This document shows, in pieces, positions 24,614-33,462 of a stretch of 64,000 nt of DNA (positions are counted from its first letter, which is position 1; each line of letters begins with the position of its first letter). The notes beneath the pieces were generated by a model. It made no database searches and had not been told where the DNA came from. It was given only the letters and a program-made list of their open reading frames with translations. The position numbers and the translations under genes were made by a program. Source of the DNA: CAVZOY01 sp963777095 (GTDB lineage Bacteria; Actinomycetota; Actinomycetes; Mycobacteriales; Geodermatophilaceae); the NCBI GenBank assembly GCA_963777095.1, contig CAVZOY010000006.1, forward strand, positions 744,001 through 808,000, given 5' to 3'.

Positions 24614-25138
24614 GTGCCCGGCACGATCCGCGAGGCCACGGACGACGACGCCGCGGCCTGCGCCGCGATCTACGCGCCCTACGTCGCCGAGACGACCGTC
24701 AGCTTCGAGGACGAGCCGCCGTCGACCGAGGAGATCGGACGCCGCATCGAGAAGGCGCGGCAGACGCACGCCTGGCTCGTGCTCGAGGAGGACGGCGAGG
24801 TGGTCGGCTACGCCTACGCCGCGCCGGTCAAGGAGCGCGCCGCCTACCGCTGGTCGTGCGAGGTGAGCGTCTACCTGGCCCGCGGTCGCGCCGGGGCGGG
24901 GCGGGGGCGGGCGCTGTACGAGGCGCTCTTCGCCCGGCTCGCCGAGCGCGGCTACCGGCAGGCAATCGCCGGCATGACGCTGCCCGAACGGCCCAGCGCC
25001 GGCCTGCACCGTGCGCTGGGCTTCGAGCCGATCGGCGTCCAGCGGCGGATCGGCTGGAAGCACGGCGCCTGGCGCGACGTCGCGTGGGTGCAGCGGCCGC
25101 TCACGGACGACGACGGCCCGCCGGCCCCGCTGCGCTGA
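24614..25138 (+). CDS. GNAT N-acetyltransferase, phosphinothricin acetyltransferase-like
   Basis: A 174-residue single-domain GNAT protein starting at GTG 24614. Landmarks: IREATDDDAAACAAIYAPYV at the N-terminus, VSVYLARGRAGAGRGRALYE (acetyl-CoA loop, RxxGxG-like) and GLHRALGFEPIGVQRRIGWK near the C-terminus. The order IYAPYV...TVSFEDEPPS is typical of the Pat/Bar subgroup that acetylates phosphinothricin or related amino-acid analogues such as methionine sulfone. It follows the PHP phosphatase by 2 bp, so the two are co-translated. Confidence 0.82.
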   Translation: MPGTIREATDDDAAACAAIYAPYVAETTVSFEDEPPSTEEIGRRIEKARQTHAWLVLEEDGEVVGYAYAAPVKERAAYRWSCEVSVYLARGRAGAGRGRALYEALFARLAERGYRQAIAGMTLPERPSAGLHRALGFEPIGVQRRIGWKHGAWRDVAWVQRPLTDDDGPPAPLR

Positions 25139-25150
25139 GAGCCGGCCGAC

Positions 25151-25182
25151 TACTTCACCGCTAAGAGAAACCTCGCTAGGGT
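25151..25182 (+). promoter_or_regulatory. Leaderless promoter of arcC with extended conserved -35 box
   Basis: TACTTCACCGCTAAG (25151-25165) includes a -35 hexamer TTCACC (25154-25159), a 17-bp spacer, and the -10 hexamer TAGGGT (25177-25182) ending 7 bp before GTG 25190. The arrangement and most bases recur in front of fdrA at 33290-33322, so the conserved CGCTRAG tail is probably a regulator-binding site. With this spacing the mRNA would begin at or next to the start codon. Confidence 0.7.
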
Positions 25183-25189
25183 CGCCCCG

Positions 25190-26172
25190 GTGAGCAGACG
25201 TGCGGTGATCGCCCTCGGCGGCAACGCGATGACGGGGCCCGACGGCTCGGCCGCCGCCGACGCCCAGCGCGACGCCATCCGCGAGGCCGCCGCGCCACAT
25301 CGCCGACGTCGTCGCCTCGGGCGTCGAGGTGGTGCTGACCCACGGCAACGGCCCGCAGGTGGGCAACCTGCTGGTCAAGAACGAGCTCGCCGCGCACGTC
25401 GTCCCGCCGGTGCCGCTGGACTGGTGCGTCGCCCAGACCCAGGCGACCATCGCCTTCACCCTGGCCGACGAGCTGGACGCCGCGCTCGCCGCCCGCGGCG
25501 TCGACCGGCGCACGGTCGGCGTCGTCACCCGCACGCTGGTCGACGCCGACGACCCCGGCTTCCGCGAGCCGACCAAGCCGGTCGGCCGGTTCGTGCCGCG
25601 CGAGGAGGCGGAGCGGTTCATCGCCCTCGGCCAGGTGTGGGAGGACCGCGGCGAGAAGGGCTGGCGCCGCGTCGTCGCCTCGCCCGAGCCGCGCTCCGTC
25701 GTCGACGGCCCGGCCATCGAGGCGCTCATCGCGGCCGGCTTCGTCGTCGTCTGCGCCGGCGGCGGCGGCATCCCGGTGACCGACGACGGTGTGGACGGCG
25801 GTCCGCACGAGGCCGGCCTGCGCGGCGTCGAGGCCGTCATCGACAAGGACCTGACCGCCGCCATCCTCGGCGCCGAGGTGGGCGCGGACACGCTCGTCAT
25901 CGCCACCGACGTCCCGAACGTGATGGTCGACTTCGGCACGCCGTCGGCGCGGCCGCTCGGCCGGGTGACCGCCGCCGAGATGCGCGCGCACGCCGCCGAC
26001 GGCCAGTTCGCCCGCGGCTCGATGGGGCCCAAGGTCGAGGCCGCGCTGCGCTTCGTCGAGCAGGGCGGACAGCGCGCCGTCATCACGTCCCTCGAGCACA
26101 TCGCCGACGCCGTCGACCGCGACGACGTCGGCACCGTCCTGACCGCCGCATCGCCCGAGAAGAAGGAAGCCG
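25190..26172 (+). CDS. arcC: Carbamate kinase (frameshifted; no stop before barbiturase)
   Basis: About 325 residues of the amino-acid kinase family; makes ATP, CO2 and ammonia from carbamoyl phosphate and ADP. The start (AVIALGGNAMTGPDG) is in the GTG 25190 frame; from about 25295 (an extra C) the protein continues as VVLTHGNGPQVGNLLVKNEL, GGGGIPVTDDG, VIDKDLTAAILGAEVGAD and QFARGSMGPKVEA, all carbamate-kinase hallmarks. The usual C-terminal end (AVITSLEHIADAV) is followed by TAASPEKKEA and then runs in frame into the barbiturase without a stop codon; I end the feature at that junction. The gene has its own leaderless promoter. Confidence 0.85.
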
Positions 26173-27277
26173 TGCCCGCACCGATCGAGGTCCGCAAGGT
26201 CCCGCTGCACAACGTCAGTGACGCCTCCGAGCTGGCCAAGCTCATCGACGAGGGCGTCATGGAGGCCGACCGGGTCATCGCGGTCATCGGCAAGACCGAG
26301 GGCAACGGCGGGGTGAACGACTACACGCGGATCATCGCCGACCGCGCCTTCCGCGAGGTGCTGATGGAGAAGGGCACGCCGCTCGCAAGGAGGACGTCGC
26401 GCAGATCCCGATCGTCTGGTCGGGCGGCACGGACGGCGTCATCAGCCCGCACGCCACGATCTTCGCCACGCTGCCCGAGGACGCGGTCGAGAAGACCGAC
26501 GAGCCGCGGCTGACCGTGGGCTACGCGATGAGCGACGTCCTGCTGCCCGAGGACATCGGCCGCATCGCGATGGTCGAGAAGGTCGCCGACGGCGTGCGCC
26601 GGGCCATGGCCGAGGCCGGCATCACCGACCCGGCCGACGTCCACTACGTGCAGACCAAGACGCCGCTGCTGACGATCGAGACCATCCGCGAGGCGAAGTC
26701 CCGCGGCAAGGACACCTACTACGACGAGCCGCACGGCTCGATGGACCTCTCCAACGGGACGACGGCGCTCGGCATCGCGGTGGCGCTCGGCGAGATCGAG
26801 ATGCCGACGCAGGAGCAGGTCATGCGCGACCTCTCGCTGTTCAGCGCCGTCGCGTCCTGCTCGTCGGGCGTGGAGCTCGACCGCGCGCAGATCGTGGTCG
26901 TCGGCAACGCCCGCGGGCACGGCGGCAACTACCGCATCGGCCACTCGGTCATGAAGGACGCCCTCGACCAGGACGGCATCTGGGACGCCATCCGCCAGGC
27001 CGGGCTCGACCTGCCCGAGCGCCCGCACGTCAGCGACCTGGGCGACCGGCTGGTCAACGTCTTCCTCAAGTGCGAGGCCGACCCGACCGGCTACGTCCGC
27101 GGCCGGCGCAACGCGATGCTCGACGACTCCGACGTCTTCTGGCACCGCCAGATCAAGGCGACCGTCGGCGGCGTCGCGGCGTCGGTGACCGGCGACCCGG
27201 CGGTGTTCGTGTCGGTGGCCGCGGTGCACCAGGGCCCGTCCGGCGGCGGGCCGGTCGCGGCGATCATCCGCGCGTAG
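26173..27277 (+). CDS. Barbiturase (ring-opening amidohydrolase; frameshifted)
   Basis: About 368 residues of the cyanuric acid amidohydrolase/barbiturase family. GTG 26173 has AGAAGGA 4 bp upstream. First frame: IEVRKVPLHNVSDASELAKL, VIAVIGKTEGNGGVNDYTRI. After a missing base near 26385 it continues: VAQIPIVWSGGTDGVISPHA, YVQTKTPLLT, DLSNGTTALGIAVALGE, VASCSSGVELDRAQIVVVGN, RRNAMLDDSDVFWHRQIKA, VHQGPSGGGPVAAII. The three-fold repeated SS/GG signatures of this fold are intact. The close match to what I recall of Rhodococcus barbiturase favours barbiturate over cyanurate as substrate. Product: 3-oxo-3-ureidopropanoate (ureidomalonate), in oxidative pyrimidine breakdown. Confidence 0.8.
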
Positions 27278-27291
27278 CGGTTCGGGATCAG

Positions 27292-27355
27292 CGCAACTGT
27301 CGGGGAAGTCGCTGCTCTGGACGAGGTCAGAGCGGCAACTTCCCCGACAGTTGCG
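27292..27355. terminator. Long bidirectional hairpin after barbiturase
   Basis: A 28-bp near-perfect inverted repeat (arms 27292-27319 and 27328-27355, two mismatched positions, core CTGTCGGGGAAGT / ACTTCCCCGACAG) with an 8-nt loop, 14 bp after the barbiturase stop and at the end of the convergent signal peptidase gene. No T-run. Best read as a shared terminator. Confidence 0.75.
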
Positions 27356-27370
27356 GTCGGGGCAGGGGTT

Positions 27371-28958
27371 TCAGGCGAAGCGGCGGAGCATCCGGCCGGT
27401 GCGCACCGGGCGGGGCTTCGGCGTCCGGCGCCACGGCGCGCGGGACGACGCAGCGGTAGGTCGTGCCGACGTCGCGGACGGCGAAGGTGTCGCCGTCCGG
27501 ACCGGCGTGGTGCAGCACCAGGCCGTCGAGCCGCTCGGCGACCTTGTAGAGCGCCTCGGGGTCGGCGACCTCGACGACGGTGCCGTCGGGCACGAAGCCG
27601 GCGACCGCGAGCACGCGGCCGGCGCGGCGCTGGAGGAACAGGTCGACCGCGCTCGCTTGTGCGCGCACCGCCGAGCCAGGTCGGCGACGACCGAGGCCAG
27701 CAGGGCGAGGACGGCGATGCCGAGGGCGAGCGCCCGGGCGTCGCCGAGCGAGAGCCGCACCGGGCCGAGCGCGAACGTGCGGGGCACGAGCTCCTCGACG
27801 GTGACGGTGGTGCCGCCGGAGGTCTCCAGCGCCTCGGGGCCGCCGGCCATCTTGAGCGCGGCGGGGTCGAGGGTGAAGGCCAGCTCGGTCGGCGGGGTGA
27901 GCGGCGAAGGGGCGGCCGTCGACGGTGCCGTCGACGTCCACCTCGGGCGTGACGGTGAGCGTCGCGGTGCCGCCGTCGACGCCGACCTCGTAGTAGTGGG
28001 CGGCCAGCAGCGCGGCGGCGCCGACGGTGTCGAGGTCGACCGTGGCGGTCGCGGCCGAGTCCTGCAGCGGCACGGCGGAGGCCGCCGTCGAGCTCGGTCG
28101 GTCCAGCCGTCGGGGGCGGTGAGCGAGAGGCCGAGCCGGACCGTGCCGTCGGTGCGCAGGTCGCCGGCCGAGGCCAGCGTCTGCTCGTAGGAGACGGTCA
28201 GCGCGCCGGCGAGCGCGGTGTAGATCGGGTCGCCGGTGTCGATCGCGGCCGTCGGGGTAGGTGGTGCCGGGGAAGGCCTCGCCGGAGTAGGTGAAGCGGC
28301 CGGACTGGGTCACGGGGACGGCGCGCGTGCTGGTCTGCTCCTCGGGGAGCACCAGGAGCGACGCTGGAGGCGGTGAGGCCGACGACGCCGACGGCGCTCG
28401 CGGCGACGGCCGCGCGGCGGGCGCGGGCCCGCGCGGGGGCGGCGAGGGTGGGCAGCGGAGCGACCGCTGCGCGGGCGGCGTCCGCGGCCGCGCCCGCGAC
28501 GGCGGGGGCGGCGGACGGCCCACATGAGCGGCGCCGATGGCGAGCGAGACGACGCCGAGGACGGCGGGCGACCGCAGGGCGGCGAGGGCCTTGCCGCCCT
28601 GCGGGATGCGGAACCAGAGCGAGCCCATGACCTCGTCGGCCGTGGGGTGGTCCTCGTCGAGGAACGAGTTGTTGTCGCCCTGCGTGACGAACCGGTCCCC
28701 GTCGCGCTCGACGATGCGGTGCATGACGGTCGTGGCCAGGCCGTCGCTGCGGTAGGCGACGACGTCGCCGACCTCGTAGCCGTCGGCCGGGCGGAGAACC
28801 GCCAGGTCCCCGGTCGAGAAGCCCGGCTCCATGCTCGTCCCGTACGTGCTCACGTACGTGGTGCTCCCGCCCAGCGCGGTGGGCAGGAACAGCCAGGCAG
28901 CCGCCAGCAGCAGCGCGACGAGGGCGCTGAGCGTGGCGGTGCGGACGGCGGTTCGCAT
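27371..28958 (-). CDS. SipW-like S26 signal peptidase with DUF5305-like extension (several frameshifts)
   Basis: From ATG 28958 the protein has an N-terminal membrane helix, then the S26 Box B TYGTSMEPGFSTGDL with the nucleophilic Ser, VGDVVAYRSDGL, and TVMHRIVERDGDRFVTQGDN, where His replaces the usual Lys as in SipW/ER-type peptidases. A second helix near residue 140 leads into a long extracytoplasmic region (FTYSGEAFPGTTYPDG, LSLTAPDGW) and a C-terminal block (TVVEVADPEALYKVAERLDG, LVLHHAGPDGDTFAV) like DUF5305. At least six frame changes (near 28510, 28362, 28258, 28093, 27900, 27660) interrupt it. The end is either TGA at 27371 or, in another frame, TGA at 27327 inside the hairpin. The gene upstream probably encodes its substrate. 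Confidence 0.7.
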
Positions 28959-29022
28959 GATCAGGCTTCCTGACCGGGTGCGGCGGGGCGGCCGGTCGGC
29001 CGCCCCGCCTGCTCCGGACGCG

Positions 29023-29412
29023 TCAGTCGAGGACCGTGAGGCCGACGAAGTTGAACGTGTCGAAGTCGGGGTGCGTGGCCGACGCGTCGCAGACGATGTC
29101 CATCGTGCCGGCGGCGTAGGCGCCGGTCGTGTCGCACGTGAACGTGCCGACCACGACGGCGTTCTGCTTGAGGGTCAGCGAGGCGGTCTTGCCGGTCACG
29201 TTGGTGCTCGAGTTGAACGTGACCGTCGCCAGGTCGGTGTTGTCCGACGCGTAGGGCGTGTAGTCGACGTCGGTCACGGTCGCACCGGTGACCGCGCCCT
29301 GGCCGTAACCGGCGACGCTGGCCGGGACCACGTTCGCGGCGGTGAAGGCGGAGCCGGTCACCGCGGCGGCGGTGAGGCCGAGGCCCGCGAGGGCCAGGTG
29401 GGACTTGCGCAT
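29023..29412 (-). CDS. Small secreted protein, probable SipW-type substrate
   Basis: A 129-residue protein with an N-terminal signal (MRKSHLALAGLGLTAAAVTG, possible cleavage near SAFTAAN) and a mature domain of Thr/Val/Asn-rich beta strands (ATVTFNSSTNVTGKTASLTL) with two cysteines (FTCDTT, DIVCDA). ATG 29412 has AGGACGA about 9 bp upstream. It lies 64 bp upstream of the SipW-like peptidase on the same strand; SipW-type enzymes usually process one or a few surface-fibre proteins encoded next to them. No homologue is recognised beyond this arrangement. Confidence 0.65.
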   Translation of the reverse strand: MRKSHLALAGLGLTAAAVTGSAFTAANVVPASVAGYGQGAVTGATVTDVDYTPYASDNTDLATVTFNSSTNVTGKTASLTLKQNAVVVGTFTCDTTGAYAAGTMDIVCDASATHPDFDTFNFVGLTVLD

Positions 29413-29557
29413 CGTTCGTCGTCCTGTCTTCTCGGTGGTCCGGGCTTCGCTCGCTCGTACGGGTGTGTCACCCGTTGCAGCGACGGCCGGCCGTTGTTGT
29501 TGACACCGAGTCATCGGACGGTTACGGGAGTTGCTTGAGGGACTCCTGGGACGGAGT

Positions 29558-30020
29558 TCAGCCGGCGACGGCGAGGTGCCGCGCCGGCACGGCGTCGGTG
29601 AGCCAGACGCCGTTCGCCGAGCGGGTGAAGACCGCGCCCTCGGCCGTCATCGCGGCCGCGTCGACGCGCAGCACCACCGGCCGGCCGCGGCGTGCGCCCA
29701 CGGCCCGGGCCGTGGCGACGTCGGCGCTCAGGTGCACCGCGTGCCGGTCCGGCCGCGTGGAGCCCCTCGGCGAGCACGGAGCAGACGGCGCGGTCGGCGG
29801 TGCCGTGGAAGAGGACCGGCGGCGGCTGCGTCGGCGCGTAGCCGAGGTCGACGGCGACGCTGTGGCCCTGCGATGCCCGGATGCGGCAGCCGGCGGGGTC
29901 GTAGGCGAAGCGGCGCTTGTCGTTGGTGGCGACGACGGCGTCCAGCTGCTCGCGACTGAGCGGCAGGCCGGCCGCGCCCAGGGCGGCGAGCAGGTCGTCG
30001 ACGGGCACCCAGCCGGTCCT
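29558..30020 (-). pseudogene. kptA: RNA 2'-phosphotransferase (KptA/Tpt1) remnant lacking its N-terminus
   Basis: Clear KptA sequence: TGWVPVDDLLAALG, LSREQLDAVVATNDKRRFAY, RIRASQGHSVAVDLG, PPPVLFHGTADR, then after a frame change near 29765 RHAVHLSADVATARAVG, RRGRPVVLRVDAAAM, FTRSANGVWLTDAVPARHL. The family normally begins about 20 residues earlier with a strand-helix carrying the catalytic Arg-His of the LRH motif; here that part is absent and the DNA continues as a spoIIE-like gene on the other strand. Without Arg-His the protein should not transfer the 2'-phosphate to NAD. The break could be genomic or an assembly join. Confidence 0.75.
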
Positions 30021-30345
30021 GGCGTGCGCGGACGGCTCGACGCGGGTGCTCGAACGCCGGCCCGCTCGCCTGCTCGGCGTGCCCCCGGCAGTCGACCGGG
30101 TCGACCACGAGCTGGCCCTGGCACCCGGCGACACGCTGCTCTTCTACACCGACGGCCTGGTCGAACGGCGGACCGCGCCGCTCGACGACGGCATCCGCTC
30201 GCTGGTCGAGCTGTTGGGGAGGATCGGCCGCGAACCGCTCGACCGCCTGTGCGACTGCCTCCTGCGCGAGCTCGGCGACCAGGAGGACGACGACGTGGCC
30301 CTGCTGGCGGTCCGGGTGCGGAGCGGCGCGCACGTCAGCGGCTGA
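30008..30345 (+). pseudogene. C-terminal fragment of a SpoIIE/PP2C-type phosphatase
   Basis: About 105 residues matching the end of a SpoIIE-type PP2C domain: ADGSTRVLERRPARLLGVPP, HELALAPGDTLLFYTDGLVE, then LDRLCDCLLRELGDQEDDDVALLAVRV. The GHP motif that normally precedes ADGS may be present just upstream (GGGCACCC at 30003-30010) in a shifted frame, overlapping the antisense kptA end. The GAF/PAS and N-terminal catalytic half are missing, so it cannot be active. It ends 7 bp from the convergent DUF1116 gene. Confidence 0.7.
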
Positions 30346-30352
30346 CGACGGT

Positions 30353-31764
30353 TCAGGCGCCGCGGGCCTCCTGCGCGAGCGCGGCCAGCGCCTGCTCGAA
30401 GCACTGCTGCGGCGGCTGCACCAGCCCCGCGCCGACCTGGCCGGTGCCGGCGACCCGCCCGGCCATGCCGGTGTTGATCTGCGGCAGCCAGCCGGTGCGG
30501 GCGACGGCGAGCACGTCGATGCCGGTCGGCGAGCCCGCGGAAGCCGAGGATCGGGATCTGCATCGCCGGGTTCTCGGCGAGCGTCACCTGGTACATCCGC
30601 TCGGTCGTGGCCAGGGCGTCGGGCACGCGTGCCGCCGACGAACCGGACGATCGCCGGCGCGGCCGCCATCGCGAACCCGCCGATGCCGTAGGTCTCCATG
30701 ATCGCGGAGTCGCCGATGTCGGGGTTGGCGTCGTCCGGGCCGTAGTCGCCGAGGAAGAGCCCACCGGGGTGTTGCGCCGGGCCGGTGAACCAGCGGTCGC
30801 CGGTGCCCGCCGTCCGGATGCCGAACTCGGTGCCGTTGCGCGACATGACGGTGACCATCGTCGAGCCGGGGATGTCGGCGGCGGAGTCCAGCGCGAGCTT
30901 CGCCGTGGGCATGCCGAGGTTGAGGAAGAAGTGCTCGTTGCCGCCGATGAACTGCAGCACGGCGGCGATCTCGGACGACGGCGCGTCCACCGACACGATC
31001 GACGGCGACAGCTCGCGCAGCGCCATCAGCGAGCCGGCGCGGTTGCGGTTGTGCGCCTCGTCGCCCATCTGCAGCATCTGCGCGGCGATCGCCTTGACGT
31101 CCAGCGGCTCGCTCGCGGCCGCGGACGGCGGCCGACAGCACCGGCCCGAGGACGTCGCGCATCCAGCGCAGCCGCTCGATCACCTCGTCGCCGTAGGCGC
31201 CCATCCGCAGCACCTTGCCCAGGCCCTCGTTGAGGTTGCAGAACGCCTCGCCGCCGTGCACCGGGTCGGTCAGGCACCACATCCACATCGACGGGCTGGT
31301 GACGCCGGCCATCGGGCCGACGGCGCGGTGGTGGTGGCACGGGGCGAGCGCGATCTCGCCGGCCGCGAGGATGCCGCTCGGCCTCCTCGACGGTCGATCG
31401 CCCAGCCCTCGAACAGGCAGGCGCCGATCAGCGCGCCGCGCAGCGGGCCGCTGGCGTCGGCCCACTCGATCGGCGGGCCGGCGTGCAGCAGCGTGCGGTC
31501 CGCGAGCCCGATCACCTCGCGGGCCGGACGGACGTCGACCAGGTGCGAGCCCGCGGCCATCAGCCGCTCGACGGCGGTGCGGTTGGCCGCCGCCCGCCGC
31601 GGGTCGAGGGCCAGCGCGGTGAGGTCGGCCGGGTCGCCGAAGCCGGGCGGCCGCCAGTCGACGTCGCGGACGTCGGCGCCCTGGGCGCGCAGCGCGTCGG
31701 AGAAGACGTCGACGCCGGCGGCGACGACGGTCGGGGCCGGGCTCAGCAGTCCGCCCAGGCTCAT
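30353..31764 (-). CDS. DUF1116 protein, AllG/YlbE-like carbamoyltransferase subunit (frameshifted)
   Basis: About 470 residues. N-terminus from ATG 31764: VVAAGVDVFSDALRAQGADV, VDWRPPGFGD. Further blocks are LLHAGPPIEWADASGPLRGA, LAPCHHHRAVGPMAGVTSPS, DPVHGGEAFCNLNEGLGKVL, AQMLQMGDEAHNRNRAGSLM, FFLNLGMPTAKLALDSA, DSAIMETYGIGGFAMAAAPA and INTGMAGRVAGTGQVG, spread over frames that change near 31383, 31130, 30630 and 30535. E. coli YlbE (AllG) with FdrA (AllF) has been linked to oxamate carbamoyltransferase activity. ATGA overlap with fdrA. Confidence 0.75.
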
Positions 31765-33282
31765 GAGGACGCTCCCAGCAGGTCGAGGGCGTACCGCGTG
31801 GCCGCGGCGTTGGAGGCGAACACGGCGGCGCCGGCCGCGGCGAGGGCGTCGGCCTGCCGGCTCCAGCCCTGCGGGTCGGCGTCCGTGCCGACGAGCGCGA
31901 CCACCACCGGCAGCGGCTGCTCGGCCGCCTCGCGGGCGGCGGCCAGCGCCGGGACCGAGCGACGCCGCCGGGTCGGGATCGGAGCCGTACCCGAGGACGA
32001 CGTCGAGCAGCAGGACGGCGGGCTCGTCGGACGACGCGACGGCGGCGATCGCCTCGAGCCGCAGCGTCGGGTCGATCATCGGGTGGGCCCGGCCGACGGT
32101 GAGCGCGTCGTCGCCGAAGTCGACGACCACGTGGCCGGCGGCGAAGAGGTCGCGTGCCGAGGTCGAGCTCGGGGCGCAGCGGGGTGTTGGACCGGATGTC
32201 GCCGAGCGCCGGGCGCGGCGAGCAGCATCGCCTCGTCGGCGAGCGTGCCGCCGGAGTAGAGGCCCTTGAGCACGGCGCCGGGCGCGGGCCGCTCCCCCGG
32301 TCCCGGGCGCGACGGCCAGGTCGGGCACGTCGTGGCCCATGTCGCTGCAGCAGCGCCTCGACGGCGGCGGTGAGGTCGGGCGTCGCCGGCGACGAGCGCG
32401 GCGCTGCGGACCGGCGTCGCCAGCGCGTCGGCCGCCTCCTCGATCCGGCGCGGCCACGGACGGCGCCGGCGGCTTGGACACCAGCAGCACCCGCTCGGTC
32501 GCCGGGTCGGCGTCGAGCGCGGCCATCGCGTCGAAGGTGGCCAGCCCGCCGACGGCCTCGGAGAGGTCGCGCCCGCCGACGCCGAGCACGTGCGAGACGC
32601 CCACGCCGGCCATGTCGAGCAGGCAGGACACCTGCTGCGCGCCGGTGCCGGACGCCGCGACCAGGCCCACCGGCCCGCGCCGGACCACGTTGGCGAAGCC
32701 GAGGGCGAGGCCCGAGACGATCGCCGTCCCGCAGTCGGGGCCCATGACCAGCACGCCGGCGTCGTGCGCGGCGTACTTGAGCGCCACCTCGTGCTCGACC
32801 GGCACGCCGTCGGAGAAGACCAGCACGCTGCGGCCTGCGGCGATCGCGTCGGCGGCCTCGGCGACGGCGTACTGCCCGGGCACGCTGACGATCGCCAGCG
32901 CCGGCGGCTCGGGCGGCAGGTCGGCCAGGCCGGCGCCGACGGTGCGCAGCGGCACGGTCTGCGCCGGGCCGGCGGACCGCTCGCGCTCGCTCAGCGCGGC
33001 GTCGACGGCGGCGACCGCGGCGGCCAGGGCGTCGTCGTCCTCGGCCCGGATGGCGACGAGCAGCTGGTCGGGGGACGCGTCGCCGTCCGGGGCGAGGCCC
33101 ATCGAGGCCGCGAGGTCGAGGTTGAGCGGCGTGGCCATGGCCACGAGGACGGCGGTGACGCCGTCCCGGGCCGCGACGTCGCGGCTCACCTGCATGAGGC
33201 GGACGGAGTCGGCGTAGACGCCGGAGCGCAGCACGACCGAGCGCGCTCCCGCCGGGGCTGCTGGGGCGGGTGTGGCGCTCAC
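31761..33282 (-). CDS. fdrA: FdrA-family protein (AllF-like, frameshifted)
   Basis: About 507 residues with two CoA-ligase-like Rossmann halves. The long first frame shows SVVLRSGVYADSVRLMQVSR, VLVAMATPLNLDLAASMGL, VSVPGQYAVAEAADAI, PVEHEVALKYAAHDAGVLV, MGPDCGTAIVSGLALGFANV, VGLVAASGTGAQQVSCLLDM and GVGGRDLSEAVGGLAT. The second half (DLFAAGHVVVDFGDDALTVG, HPMIDPTLRLEAIA, VLLLDVVLGYGSDPDPA, ending RYALDLLGASS) is broken by about six indels between 32465 and 31965. In E. coli FdrA sits with YlbE, YlbF and ArcC in the allantoin region. GTG 33282 is 7 bp from a TACGGT -10, so the mRNA is leaderless. Confidence 0.8.
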
Positions 33283-33289
33283 CGGCCGG

Positions 33290-33322
33290 ACCGTACCGAG
33301 AGATCTCTCAGCGGTGAAGTAC
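33290..33322 (-). promoter_or_regulatory. Leaderless promoter of fdrA-DUF1116, twin of the arcC promoter
   Basis: Read on the minus strand: GTACTTCACCGCTGAG (33322-33307) with -35 TTCACC (33318-33313), a 17-bp spacer and -10 TACGGT (33295-33290) ending 7 bp before GTG 33282. Box sequence, both spacings and GTG start type equal those of the arcC promoter at 25151. Confidence 0.7.
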
Positions 33323-33344
33323 CGGCGATGAACCGCAATAACGA

Positions 33345-33360
33345 TTTAGCACTGAGGTAC
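33345..33360 (-). promoter_or_regulatory. Second, degenerate copy of the arcC/fdrA promoter box
   Basis: TTTAGCACTGAGGTAC matches CTCAGCGGTGAAGTAC (33307-33322) at 11 of 16 positions, in the same orientation and 38 bp away, inside the divergent region between fdrA and the permease. A second operator copy is plausible; the match is weak. Confidence 0.35.
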
Positions 33361-33462
33361 TTCCGCGCCGGTGCGTTCGGTGTCACAGTGGCCGCCTCCC
33401 GGTGGGTCGACGCCCGTCGAACAGCACCGGATCGGACCGTAAGTGCACGTCGAGGAGGCGTC

